DNA of 64,000 nt from Pseudomonas sp. ATCC PTA-122608 (GTDB taxonomy: Bacteria > Pseudomonadota > Gammaproteobacteria > Pseudomonadales > Pseudomonadaceae), in assembly GCF_001952855.1 (NCBI RefSeq), contig NZ_LPNO01000055.1, positions 136,697-200,696 on the forward strand. The letters run 5' to 3'. The position numbers were made by a program, and so were the translations under genes. Below are positions 43,348 to 53,400 of this stretch, piece after piece (the stretch's first letter is position 1; each line of letters starts with the position of its first letter). Under the pieces are notes generated by a model that was not told the DNA's origin, did not search any database, and saw only the letters and a program-made list of their open reading frames with translations.

Positions 43348-44699
43348 TGGCAAAGAAAAAGATCCTGCTCAATGCCTTCAACATGAACTGCATCGGGCAC
43401 ATCAACCATGGCCTGTGGACGCATCCACGGGACACTTCGACCCAATACAAGACCCTCGAATACTGGACCGAACTGGCGCAGTTGCTGGAGCGCGGTCTGT
43501 TCGACGGGCTGTTCATCGCTGACATCGTCGGGGTGTACGACGTCTATCAGAACTCGGTGGATGTGCCGCTCAAAGAGTCGATCCAGCTGCCGGTCAACGA
43601 CCCGTTGCTGCTGGTCTCGGCCATGGCGGCGGTGACCAAAAACCTCGGCTTCGGCCTGACCGCCAACCTCACCTACGAACCGCCGTATCTGTTCGCCCGG
43701 CGCATGTCGACCCTCGACCACCTGAGCCGTGGCCGGGTGGGCTGGAACATCGTCACCGGCTACCTCGACAGCGCCGCCAAGGCCATGGGCCTGACCGAGC
43801 AGGTCGAGCACGACCGGCGCTACGACCAGGCCGACGAATACCTGGAAGTGCTCTACAAGCTTTGGGAAGGCAGTTGGGAAAACGACGCGGTGATCAACGA
43901 TCCGCAGGCGCGGGTGTATGCCCAACCGGAGAAAGTGCACAAGGTCGAGCACAAGGGCGAGTTCTATCAGGTCGAGGGCTATCACCTGTGCGAGCCATCG
44001 CCGCAACGCACACCGGTGCTGTTCCAGGCGGGCAGTTCGGACCGTGGCTTGCTGTTCGCCGGGCGCCACGCCGAGTGCGTGTTCATCAGCGGGCAGAACA
44101 AGGCCTCGACCAAAATCCAGGTGGACAAGGTGCGCGCCAGCGCCGTGGAAGCCGGGCGTAACCCGGACGACATCAAGGTGTTCATGGGGCTGAACGTGAT
44201 TGTCGGCGCCACCGAAGAAGCCGCGTGGGCCAAGCACGCCGAGTACCTGAGCTACGCCAGTGCGGAAGCCGGCGTGGCGCATTTCTCGGCGTCCACGGCG
44301 ATTGATTTTTCCCAATACGAAATCGACGAACCGATCCAGTACGTGAAGAGCAACGCCATCCAGTCCGCGACCAAAAACCTGCAAAACAACGACTGGACCC
44401 GACGCAAATTACTGGAGCAACACGCCCTCGGCGGCCGCTACATCACCCTGGTGGGCTCGCCGGCACAGGTGGCGGATGAACTTGAATCATGGATCAGCGA
44501 AACCGGCCTGGATGGCTTCAACCTGACGCGCATCGTTACCCCGGAAAGCTACGTCGACTTTATCGAACTGGTGATCCCGGAGCTGCAGCGTCGGGGCTCG
44601 TACAAGACCGCGTATGACACCGGGACGCTGCGGGAAAAAGTGTTCCGCAACTCAGCGCACTTACCTGAACAACACACCGGCTCCACCTACCGCCACTGA
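43347..44699 (+). CDS. NtaA/SnaA/DszA-family FMN-dependent monooxygenase
   Basis: A 450-residue luciferase-like (LLM class) flavin monooxygenase of the nitrilotriacetate / pristinamycin / dibenzothiophene-sulfone type. The N-terminus KKKILLNAFNMNCIGHINHGLW and the RVGWNIVTGYLDSAAKAMG stretch are characteristic. With the two SfnB genes it probably opens a C-S bond after an FMNH2 supply from elsewhere; no flavin reductase is next to it. Expressed in the same operon as sfnB (one-base overlap). Confidence 0.88.
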   Translation: MAKKKILLNAFNMNCIGHINHGLWTHPRDTSTQYKTLEYWTELAQLLERGLFDGLFIADIVGVYDVYQNSVDVPLKESIQLPVNDPLLLVSAMAAVTKNLGFGLTANLTYEPPYLFARRMSTLDHLSRGRVGWNIVTGYLDSAAKAMGLTEQVEHDRRYDQADEYLEVLYKLWEGSWENDAVINDPQARVYAQPEKVHKVEHKGEFYQVEGYHLCEPSPQRTPVLFQAGSSDRGLLFAGRHAECVFISGQNKASTKIQVDKVRASAVEAGRNPDDIKVFMGLNVIVGATEEAAWAKHAEYLSYASAEAGVAHFSASTAIDFSQYEIDEPIQYVKSNAIQSATKNLQNNDWTRRKLLEQHALGGRYITLVGSPAQVADELESWISETGLDGFNLTRIVTPESYVDFIELVIPELQRRGSYKTAYDTGTLREKVFRNSAHLPEQHTGSTYRH

Positions 44700-44702
44700 A
44701 CC

Positions 44703-44804
44703 CTGTAGGAGCGAGCTTGCTCGCGAAAATCGTCAACGATAACGCGGGGCACCTGACACCCCGTGGCGCATTCAAGTTTTTCGCGAGCAAGCTCGCTCCT
44801 ACAA
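44703..44804. repeat. REP pair (REPIN, GAGCGAGCTTGCTCGC type)
   Basis: Inverted pair with CGTCAACGATAACGCG in the spacer, same orientation as at 6572. Its right arm ends 13 bases before the metQ ATG, so the hairpin would lie in the metQ leader. The 14 bases after it, ATTGGAAATCCAAT, are themselves a perfect dyad over the ribosome site. Confidence 0.92.
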
Positions 44805-44817
44805 TTGGAAATCCAAT

Positions 44818-45627
44818 ATGAAAAAAACATTGCTCAGCCACCCAGTCAAAGCACTGGCCCTCGCCCTCGGACTCTTCAGCTCGGCGGTATTCGCCGCTGA
44901 CGCACCGTTGAAAGTCGGCACCACCGCCGCCTTCGCGATTCCCCTGGAGGCCGCCGTCGAAGAGGCCGGCAAACAGGGTTTGAAAGTCGAACTGGTGGAG
45001 TTCACCGATTGGATCGCGCCCAACGTCAGCCTGGCGGCCGGCGATATCGACGTGAACTACTTCCAGCACATCCCGTTCCTGGAAAACGCCAAAGCCGCCG
45101 CCGGGTTTGACCTGGTGCCGTTCGCCCCGGGGATCATCAACAACGTCGGCCTGTATTCGAAGAAGTACAAAAACTTAAACGACCTGCCTCAAGGCGCAAC
45201 GGTGGCGATTGCCAACGACCCGATCAACAGCGGGCGCGGCCTGCAACTGTTGGCCAAGGCCGGCTTGATCACCCTCAAGCCGGGCGTGGGCTACAAGGCC
45301 ACTGAAGAAGACATCGTCACCAACCCGAAGAAGATCAAGATCCTGCAAGTGGAAGCCGTGCAACTGGTGCGCGCCTATGACGACGCCGACCTGGTGCAGG
45401 GCTACCCGGCGTATATCCGCCTGTCCAAGACCTTCGATGCCGAGTCGGCGCTGCTGTTCGACGGCCTCGACCACCCGGAATACGTGATCCAGTTCGTGAT
45501 CCAGCCGAAAAGCAAAACCGACCCGCGCCTGATCAAGTTCATCGACATCTACCAGCACTCGCCGGTGGTACGCGCCGCCCTGGATAAATCCCTTGGCAAG
45601 CTCTACCAAGTCGGCTGGGAAGGCTGA
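44818..45627 (+). CDS. metQ: methionine ABC transporter, substrate-binding protein MetQ
   Basis: A 269-residue binding protein of the NlpA/MetQ family with a Sec signal (MKKTLLSHPVKALALALGLFSSAVFA, no lipobox cysteine). The stretch VNYFQHIPFLE is the family's ligand region. It captures methionine or related sulfur compounds. First of metQNI, with metN starting 2 bases after its stop. Ribosome site is TTGGAA, within a palindrome. Confidence 0.92.
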   Translation: MKKTLLSHPVKALALALGLFSSAVFAADAPLKVGTTAAFAIPLEAAVEEAGKQGLKVELVEFTDWIAPNVSLAAGDIDVNYFQHIPFLENAKAAAGFDLVPFAPGIINNVGLYSKKYKNLNDLPQGATVAIANDPINSGRGLQLLAKAGLITLKPGVGYKATEEDIVTNPKKIKILQVEAVQLVRAYDDADLVQGYPAYIRLSKTFDAESALLFDGLDHPEYVIQFVIQPKSKTDPRLIKFIDIYQHSPVVRAALDKSLGKLYQVGWEG

Positions 45628-45629
45628 AC

Positions 45630-46748
45630 ATGAGCGCCGCCACAGCACAACGACGCGAGACGCAACCACCGCACCTGGACGCGCAGCAGACCGAGCTGCA
45701 TCCGGCGCTGAACCATGCCCATGTGCGATTCATCAACCTCGGCAAGACCTATGACGGCCAGGTCGTGCCCGCCCTGCAAGGCATCGACCTGGCAATCCAG
45801 CGCGGTGAAGTCTTCGGCATCATCGGCCGCAGCGGCGCCGGCAAGTCGTCGCTGATCCGCACCATCAACCGCCTGGAACAACCGAGCAGCGGCCGGGTGT
45901 TGATTGACCAGGTCGACATCGGCGACTTCGACGAAGACCACCTGGTAGCCCTGCGCCGGCGCATCGGCATGATCTTCCAGCACTTCAACCTGATGTCGGC
46001 CAAGACCGTGTGGCAGAACGTCGAACTGCCGCTGAAAGTCGCGGGCGTGCCCAAGGAGCAGCGCGAGAAAAAGGTGCGCGAGCTGTTGGAGCTGGTGGGT
46101 TTGCAGGACAAGCACAAGGCCTATCCGGCGCAGCTGTCCGGCGGGCAGAAACAGCGGGTGGGCATTGCCCGTTCGCTGGTGCATGACCCGCAGATTCTGT
46201 TGTGTGATGAAGCCACTTCGGCGCTTGACCCGGAGACCACCCAGTCGATCCTCGGCCTGCTGCGGGAGATCAACAAACGCCTGCGCCTGACCATCGTGTT
46301 GATCACCCACGAAATGGCCGTGATTCGCGAAATCTGCGACCGCGTCGTGGTGCTGGAACACGGCCACGTGGTCGAGCAAGGTCCGGTGTGGGAAGTGTTT
46401 GGCAACCCGCAGCACGACGTCAGCAAGACCCTGCTGGCTCCGCTGCAACACGGCTTGCCTGAAGAGTTGCAAAGCCGCCTGCAGGCCAATCCGACCTCAA
46501 AGGACGCCGCCGTGGTGCTGCGCTTGCAACTGACCGGCACTGCCGAAGACGAGCCGGACCTTGCAGCGCTGTTCAGCGCCCTCGGCGGGCGCGTGCGTTT
46601 GCTGCAAGGCGGCGTGGAGCGCATTCAGGGCCATGCGTTGGGGCAATTGCTGCTGGCGGTGAGCGGCTCGTCCCTGACCGCTGAAGAACTGCGCACCCGC
46701 GCCGGGCGCTGGGCACAACAGGTGGAGGTGCTGGGCTATGTGGTTTGA
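45630..46748 (+). CDS. metN: methionine ABC transporter ATPase MetN
   Basis: A 372-residue ABC ATPase with Walker A GRSGAGKSS, signature LSGGQKQRVGIARSL, Walker B ILLCDEA and H-loop ITHEMA, and a C-terminal NIL domain (about 295-372), which in MetN senses methionine and shuts down transport. About 27 extra N-terminal residues precede the ABC core. It overlaps metI by 11 bases. Confidence 0.95.
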   Translation: MSAATAQRRETQPPHLDAQQTELHPALNHAHVRFINLGKTYDGQVVPALQGIDLAIQRGEVFGIIGRSGAGKSSLIRTINRLEQPSSGRVLIDQVDIGDFDEDHLVALRRRIGMIFQHFNLMSAKTVWQNVELPLKVAGVPKEQREKKVRELLELVGLQDKHKAYPAQLSGGQKQRVGIARSLVHDPQILLCDEATSALDPETTQSILGLLREINKRLRLTIVLITHEMAVIREICDRVVVLEHGHVVEQGPVWEVFGNPQHDVSKTLLAPLQHGLPEELQSRLQANPTSKDAAVVLRLQLTGTAEDEPDLAALFSALGGRVRLLQGGVERIQGHALGQLLLAVSGSSLTAEELRTRAGRWAQQVEVLGYVV

Positions 46749-47382
46749 TCGTTTATTGCAGGGCGCCATCGACACGCTGTTGATGGTCGGTGTGTCGTCG
46801 CTGATCGCGTTGCTGGTGGGGATTCCGCTGGCAGTGTTCCTGGTGACCAGCGACAAGGGCGGCATCTATCAGGCGCCCGCGTTGAACCGGGTGCTGGGGG
46901 CGTTCGTTAACCTGTTCCGCTCGATTCCGTTTCTGATTCTGATGGTGGCGCTGATCCCGTTCACCCGGCTGATCGTCGGCACCACCTATGGCGTGTGGGC
47001 TGCAGTGGTGCCGTTGACCATCGCCGCCACGCCGTTCTTTGCGCGGATCGCCGAGGTCAGCCTGCGCGAGGTCGATCACGGCTTGATCGAGGCGGCGCAG
47101 GCCATGGGCTGCCGACGCTGGCATATCGTCTGGCACGTGCTGCTGCCCGAGGCGCTGCCGGGGATTGTTGGCGGATTCACGATTACCCTGGTGACGATGA
47201 TCAACTCCTCCGCCATGGCCGGGGCGATTGGCGCCGGTGGGCTGGGAGATATTGCCTACCGCTATGGTTATCAGCGCTTTGATACGCAGATCATGCTGAC
47301 GGTGATTGTGCTGCTGGTGATTCTGGTGGCGGTGATTCAGTTGGGCGGCGATCGGTTGGCCAGGGTTCTGAACAAGAGGTGA
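46738..47382 (+). CDS. metI: methionine ABC transporter permease MetI
   Basis: A 214-residue permease with about five transmembrane helices and the EAA loop LIEAAQAMGCRRWHIVWHVLLPEALPG. Together with MetQ and MetN it imports methionine. It starts inside the last codons of metN, so it is coupled. It ends the operon. Confidence 0.94.
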   Translation: MWFDRLLQGAIDTLLMVGVSSLIALLVGIPLAVFLVTSDKGGIYQAPALNRVLGAFVNLFRSIPFLILMVALIPFTRLIVGTTYGVWAAVVPLTIAATPFFARIAEVSLREVDHGLIEAAQAMGCRRWHIVWHVLLPEALPGIVGGFTITLVTMINSSAMAGAIGAGGLGDIAYRYGYQRFDTQIMLTVIVLLVILVAVIQLGGDRLARVLNKR

Positions 47383-47421
47383 GGTATAGTCGGGCGATCT
47401 CAGCGCCCGGTATTGCCCGCC

Positions 47422-48048
47422 ATGAAACTCGCCCCCGACGACCTCGACCAGATCACTTCCACCACCCTCGGCCACTACAACAAGGTGGCTGAGGATTTTC
47501 GTGAAGGCACCCGTGACCACGACGTGAGCCAGAACATCGATGCGTTGTTGCGGCATATCCAGGGCGACGCGCCGTTTACCGTACTGGATTTCGGCTGCGG
47601 GCCGGGCCGGGATTTGCAGACGTTTACCCGCATGGGCCACATCGCCGTGGGGCTCGATGGTTCGGAGCGCTTCGCACAGATGGCCCGGGAAGACAGCGGC
47701 TGTGAAGTGCTGCAACAGGACTTCCTGAAGCTGGACTTACCCGCCGGACGTTTCGACGGGATCTTCGCCAACGCGGTGCTGTTTCATATTCCCAAGCAGG
47801 AGTTGCCGCGCATTCTTGGACAGCTTCACGGAGCACTGAAAGTCGGCGGCGTGTTGTTCAGCTCAAACCCTCGGGGTGAAAACCAGGAAGGCTGGAACGG
47901 GCCGCGGTATGGCTCGTATCACGACCTGCAGGCCTGGCAAGAGTTGCTGACGGCGGCGGGGTTTGTGGAGTTGGAGCATTACTACCGGCCCGCCGGGTTG
48001 CCTCGGGAACAGCAGCCGTGGCTGGCGAGTGTGTGGAAGAAAGTTTAG
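47422..48048 (+). CDS. class I SAM-dependent methyltransferase
   Basis: A 208-residue methyltransferase with motif I LDFGCGPGRDLQTF (near residue 55) and motif II-like IFANAVLFHIPKQELPRI. The substrate is not readable. It follows metI by 39 bases and may be in the same transcript, which could tie it to methionine/SAM metabolism. An in-frame TTG three codons before the ATG would add MPA. Confidence 0.8.
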   Translation: MKLAPDDLDQITSTTLGHYNKVAEDFREGTRDHDVSQNIDALLRHIQGDAPFTVLDFGCGPGRDLQTFTRMGHIAVGLDGSERFAQMAREDSGCEVLQQDFLKLDLPAGRFDGIFANAVLFHIPKQELPRILGQLHGALKVGGVLFSSNPRGENQEGWNGPRYGSYHDLQAWQELLTAAGFVELEHYYRPAGLPREQQPWLASVWKKV

Positions 48049-48072
48049 AGCTGCATTGCCTGAGCCGGCCTC

Positions 48073-48155
48073 ATCGCAGGCAAGCCAGCTCCCACATTTG
48101 ATCGGTGCAAGCCCTGACAACCCGGTCAAATGTGGGAGCTGGCTTGCCTGCGATG
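48073..48155. repeat. REP pair, tails outward (GCTGGCTTGCCTGC type)
   Basis: Two REPs in the opposite mutual orientation from most others: first GCAGGCAAGCCAGCTCCCAC, then, after a short spacer, GTGGGAGCTGGCTTGCCTGC. It fills the convergent gap between the methyltransferase and glycosidase genes. Confidence 0.9.
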
Positions 48156-48170
48156 GACTCACAGCCGCCA

Positions 48171-50342
48171 CTAATCCACTTGATACACCACGGCCTGCGC
48201 GCCAGGCACAAAAGCCGTAATACTGCGTTCAGCAAAATTCGCCACCAACCGCGTCCCATCGGCAAACGTGGTCTGCTGCACCTGTTTATCTTCGGTCAGC
48301 CAGCGAAAATCCGTCATGGCCTGAGTCGCCAACCGCTCATGCAGCGGCCGGAAGAACCCATCCTGGCGCTGAATCACCGGCAAGCGCTGCTTCACCGTCG
48401 CCGCACTCAGGTGATACAGCGGCGGCACGTTGTAGAGCAGTTGCGTCAGCTCGTTCTCGGCCCGCACGTTGCTCAGTTTCAGGCTGTCGAACAGCCAATG
48501 GTGGGTGGTGATCACCGAGCCGTGGAATACCGCCTGATACAGCGGCAGGCGCATCGCCGGGTCAAAGTAGACCGTGCGAAACGGCTCTTTCAACGGCACC
48601 GACTTGAAGAACACCGCCGGCTGTTCCGGCGGGTACCAAGCCCCGACGTAATACGGCGACTGCTTGTCCTGGGTCATCTCCCGATCACCCCAGCCCAACA
48701 CCGGTGTTTGCATACCGTGGGCAAACAGGATGCCTCGGGCGGTGATCGCATTGCCGTCTTCGGAACCTGCCGGAAACTTGAGCACCGTACTGATCCAGCG
48801 AGATGCATCGATATTGCCTTCGGCGTTTTGGGCCTGGGACATGCTGGCGCCCGTGCGGTAACTGTCGAACAACATGCTGGTGGCGTAGGCATCGAGAAAC
48901 CAGGCGTTGAACCCGGACTTGGCCTGCACCGCCTTGATCCGCGCCTCCAGCAATGGCCGTACGCAACGCGGGTCGGTGTAGTGGCCGGACTTCTGGAAGC
49001 CTGTCTTCAACTGGCCGCCCTTCAACACGATCGCGCACTCGCCGTAAGCCTTGCTGCCCAGGTGCGCGGTGGTCCAGTCGGGGTTTTCGGTGGCGGACAA
49101 GGCCGTTTCATAAGAGTCGTAGGGCGCCATCAGGTAACCGGCATCAACACCGGCCTTCACGGCCTCAGGATGCCAGAGTCCGCCTTCCCAGCCTTCGCCC
49201 TGGGTCACCAGCAGGCGCTTGAGACCGGCGCCTTTCAGCGCGTTGGTGACGGACAAGGTGTTGCCCCAAGTCTCAGGCGTGGCGCTCAAGGCACCCGCAA
49301 AAGCCACGGCCAACTCGCGACGCAGTGCACCATAGCCATCAGCGAGCTGAGTCATGTCCGGCTCGGTGGAAGGCTGCCAACCCTGCCGGGCTTTTGTGTT
49401 GATCGCCGCGTTCAGGCCGCGCAGCAGGACAGCCTGCTCATACGGCTGCTTGACCTGTCGAACCTGCGCCGCCTCTTTGTCCAGCAAGCCATTCAACTCA
49501 GCTGGCAGCCCTTTACCGCTGCGCAGCAGTTTGAGCAGTTGCGGCCAGTCCCGAACATCGCGCGGGGCCAGCAGGTCATTGCCCCACAGGTAGATATGGC
49601 TGGCGCCCAGCAGCTTTTCCGCTTCCGGGGTTTGCCGCAGTTTGTCTGCCAACGGCTCATAACGTCCCTGCTCCACCAGCCACTGGCGATAACGCTTGGC
49701 GCCGGCCAACGGGTCGCTTTCGCCCAGGTGCAACAGCAGGGTCATCGGCGCGGCGGGGTCCAGCGTGGTGAATTCATGGAAGGCGGACAACGCCAGCCCT
49801 TTACCGTCGGCCTGCCAGTGCAACCGGTTGTTGTAAGGATTGGTCATCAGCCAGTTGAGGGTGAACGCGCCGTGGTCTGCGCCCCACAGCGGCAAGCTGA
49901 GGTCCTGGGTGGTGTTGACGTCGCCCTGTTCCAGCAGGAAGTTCTGCCATACAGCATTGCCCGCCGGCACGTAATGCCCTTCGGCCAGGGGCCAGATCAG
50001 GCCGTTGCCCATGGCGCTGGCGGGTTGCCGCAGGATCGCCAACTCACCGGCATCACGGGCGGTGATCGTCAGGGCGAGATCCCGTTGATCGAGGGTGGCG
50101 CTCAGGCGATAGGCGCCATCGTCCCATTGCCAACTGGCTTGACTGGCGCTTTGGGAGAGCTGGTTGACCCTGTGCGCAGGGACTCCGCTTGAAGCCTGCA
50201 CGGCGGTCTTGTCACCGGGAGTGACGTGGATCGCAAGGGTCGCCGGGTCGATCTCAACCCCCCACAGGGCGTTCTCCAGCACCGTGCCGGCAAGGGTCAC
50301 GGGCGATAGCAACAAGGTACAAACCAGCAGGAAATAACGCAT
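48171..50342 (-). CDS. exported glycoside hydrolase-like protein
   Basis: A 723-residue protein with a signal peptide (MRYFLLVCTLLLSPVTLAG). The N-terminal half looks beta-rich and the second half resembles the TIM barrel of GH101-like hydrolases, with the catalytic-aspartate-like stretch GFNAWFLDAYAT (near residue 465) and GWGDREM further on. Naming it as GH101 is a guess from patterns; the family could be another. It should act outside the cytoplasm on glycans. Its neighbours on the minus strand are the tri efflux genes, with no shared function apparent. Confidence 0.6.
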   Translation of the reverse strand: MRYFLLVCTLLLSPVTLAGTVLENALWGVEIDPATLAIHVTPGDKTAVQASSGVPAHRVNQLSQSASQASWQWDDGAYRLSATLDQRDLALTITARDAGELAILRQPASAMGNGLIWPLAEGHYVPAGNAVWQNFLLEQGDVNTTQDLSLPLWGADHGAFTLNWLMTNPYNNRLHWQADGKGLALSAFHEFTTLDPAAPMTLLLHLGESDPLAGAKRYRQWLVEQGRYEPLADKLRQTPEAEKLLGASHIYLWGNDLLAPRDVRDWPQLLKLLRSGKGLPAELNGLLDKEAAQVRQVKQPYEQAVLLRGLNAAINTKARQGWQPSTEPDMTQLADGYGALRRELAVAFAGALSATPETWGNTLSVTNALKGAGLKRLLVTQGEGWEGGLWHPEAVKAGVDAGYLMAPYDSYETALSATENPDWTTAHLGSKAYGECAIVLKGGQLKTGFQKSGHYTDPRCVRPLLEARIKAVQAKSGFNAWFLDAYATSMLFDSYRTGASMSQAQNAEGNIDASRWISTVLKFPAGSEDGNAITARGILFAHGMQTPVLGWGDREMTQDKQSPYYVGAWYPPEQPAVFFKSVPLKEPFRTVYFDPAMRLPLYQAVFHGSVITTHHWLFDSLKLSNVRAENELTQLLYNVPPLYHLSAATVKQRLPVIQRQDGFFRPLHERLATQAMTDFRWLTEDKQVQQTTFADGTRLVANFAERSITAFVPGAQAVVYQVD

Positions 50343-50403
50343 GGGGCAGGCCTTGGCAAAGGATCAGGCCCGGAGGGTAAAACAATAGACCGGGCGCCAA
50401 GGG

Positions 50404-50426
50404 CAAAAAAATGTTTCAGGGAACAT
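50404..50426 (-). terminator. weak intrinsic terminator after triC
   Basis: A 5-base stem ATGTT-TCAGGG-AACAT immediately followed on the minus strand by seven U residues. Short stem, so low certainty. It is in the 120-base gap between triC and the glycosidase gene. Confidence 0.4.
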
Positions 50427-50462
50427 TCCCACGTCCATGTAGGAATGTCGGCGCAGTGGCTG

Positions 50463-53400
50463 TCAGGCGTTTTCTTTCTTCGGCTCGCGAATCTTGTACC
50501 AGGCCACATACAGCGCCGGCAGGAACAGCAGCGTCAGTAACGTGGCGATGATGATCCCGCCGATCATCGCGTAGGCCATCGGCCCCCAGAATACTTCCCG
50601 GGCAATCGGGATCATGCCCAGGCTGGCCGCCGCCGCGGTCAGCAGGATTGGCCGGCGCCGGTGTTCGGTGGCTTCCACCACCGCGTCCCACGGCGTGTAG
50701 CCGTCGCGCTCGTAGGCGTCGATCTGGGTCACCAGAATCACCGAGTTACGGATGATGATGCCGATCAGCGCGAGGATCCCCAGGATCGCCACGAAGCCCA
50801 TGGGCGTGCCCGTGGGAATCAGCGCCAACACCACGCCAATCAGCCCCAACGGCGCGACGCTGGCCACCAGGAACATCTTCTGCACGCTGTGCAGCTGGAT
50901 CATCAGGAAGGTCGCCATCAAGAACAGCATCAGCGGCACCACCTTGGCAATCGGCCCCTGAGCCTTGCCGCTTTCTTCCACGGTGCCGCCGGTGGCGACC
51001 TTGTAGCCCACCGGCAACGCGGCGCTGAACTTGTCGATTTCCGGCTTGAGCTGTTTCACCAGGTCGGTCGGCTGCATGTCGTCGCGCACCGCCGCCTTGA
51101 TGGTGATGGTCGGTTTGCGGTCGCGACGCCACACCAATGGCTGTTCAAGCTCATAGCGCACGGTGGCAAACGCCAGCAGCGGAATCGAGGTGCCGTTGGG
51201 CGTGACGATCTGCAGGTTCTGCAAGGTTTCCGGCGTACCGCGCTCGGCATCCTCGGCGCGGCCAACCACATTGATCAGGTAGATGTCGTCATGCACCTGG
51301 GTCACCGACGCACCGCTGACCACGCTGTTCATCAACTGCGCCACGTCCTCCGACGACAGCCCCAATTGCCGCGCCTTGTCCTGGGCGATGTCGACCCGCA
51401 GGACTTTGCCGGGCTCGTTCCAGTCGTAGATGATTTCGCCCATGTGGGTGTTTTTATCGAGCATGGTCGCCAGTTCGATCGCGTGTTTGCGCACTTGGTC
51501 GATGTCCTTGCCAGACACCCGATACTGGATCGGACGCCCCACCGGCGGCCCCATTTCCAGCGGCTGCACGAAGCTGCCCACGCCGACAAAATCTTCCCGC
51601 AGGCGTTTTTGCAGGCGCGCAATCAAGGCTCCACGCTCTTCCAGGCCCTTGCTGACGATCACCAGTTGCGCGTAGTACGGGTTCTCCAGTTGCTGGTCCA
51701 GCGGCAGGTAGAAACGGATCGCGCCCTCGCCGATATAGGTGCTCCAGCGGGCGATGTCCGGGTCATCCTTGATGATCGCCTCAAGACGGTCGACGGCCTT
51801 GCGGGTCTCGTTGATCGAGGCGTTTTGCGGCAGGTTAAGGTCGACGAGAATTTCCGGACGGTCCGAAGACGGGAAAAACTGGTTCTGCACGAACTGCATG
51901 GAAAACACCGACGCCACAAACAACAGCACGGTAATGCCGATGGCCCACCAGCGGTTGCGCATCGCCCACAGCATGCCGCCATTGAACGCCCGGCCCACCC
52001 GGCCCGGCTCGGCGTTATGAGGTTTTACCTTGCTGCTGAGGATATGCACCCCGAGCACCGGCGCGAACAACACCGCGACCACCCACGACACCAGCATCGC
52101 CACGGCAATCACCGCAAACAGCGTGAAGGTGTACTCACCCGCCGAACTGGCATTAAGGCCAATCGGCACAAAACCGGCGACGGTCACCAGCGTACCGGTC
52201 AACATCGGGAACGCCGTTGAGGTGTAGGCGAAGGTCGCCGCCTGCTCCTTGGTTTCGCCTTTTTCCAGGCGTGTGATCATCATCTCCACGGTGATCATTG
52301 CGTCGTCCACCAACAGGCCGAGGGCGATGATCAAGGCACCCAGCGACACCCGCTGCATGGTGATGCCGCTGTATTCCATGAACACAAACACCAGCGCCAG
52401 CACCAGTGGAATCGAGCACGCCACCACCAACCCGGCACGCACGCCGAGGCTGATAAAGCTCACCACCAGCACGATGATCACCGCTTCAAACAACGCGCTG
52501 GTGAAGCCGCCGACGGCCTCTTCCACCACTTCTGCCTGATCGGAAACCTTGTGCACGCCCACACCCACCGGCAGGTCGGCGGTCAGCTCGTCCATGCGTT
52601 TGTGCAGGGCCTTGCCGAAGTCCTGGATGTTGCCGCCCTTCTGCATGGCGATGGCCAAGCCGATGGCGGGCTTGCCGTTGAAGCGGAACATCGGCGTCGA
52701 CGGGTCGACATAGCCACGGGTGATTTCCGCGACATCGGCCAAGCGATAGAAACGGTCATTGAGCCGCAGATTGACGTTGGCCAGGTCCTTCTCCGAGGCG
52801 AACTGCCCGGAGGTGCGCACCGAAATCCGCTCCGGCCCCGCCTCGATCACACCGGCCGGGGTCACCGCGTTCTGCGATTGCAGGCTCTGCACCACCTGGC
52901 GCTGATCAATCCCCAGAGCCGCGAGTTTGCGGGTGGAGAAATTCAGGTAAATCACTTCGTCCTGCTGGCCGATCATCTCGACCTTGCCCAGCCCCGGCAC
53001 CGAACGAATCTCGGCGCGCGCTTGCTCGACGTAGTCGCGCAACTGGCGCATCGACAAGCCATCGGCGGTAAAGGCGTAGATAGAGCCGAATACATCACCG
53101 AACTCGTCGTTGAACGCCGGCCCCTGTAAACCCTGGGGGAAGCTGCCGCGGATGTCGTCGATCTTCTTGCGTACCTGGTACCAGATCTCCGGGATCGCCT
53201 TGGCGCTGGTGGTGTCCTTGAGGAACACAAACACCGTCGACTCACCGGGCCGGGTGTAGCTTTTCACGTAGTCGAGGGAGTCCAGCTCTTCGAGTTTTTT
53301 CTCGATGCGGTCGGTGACCTGCTTCAGGGTCTCTTCCTGGGTCGCGCCCGGCCAACGGGTCTGGATCACCATGGTCTTGATGGTGAACGACGGGTCTTCC

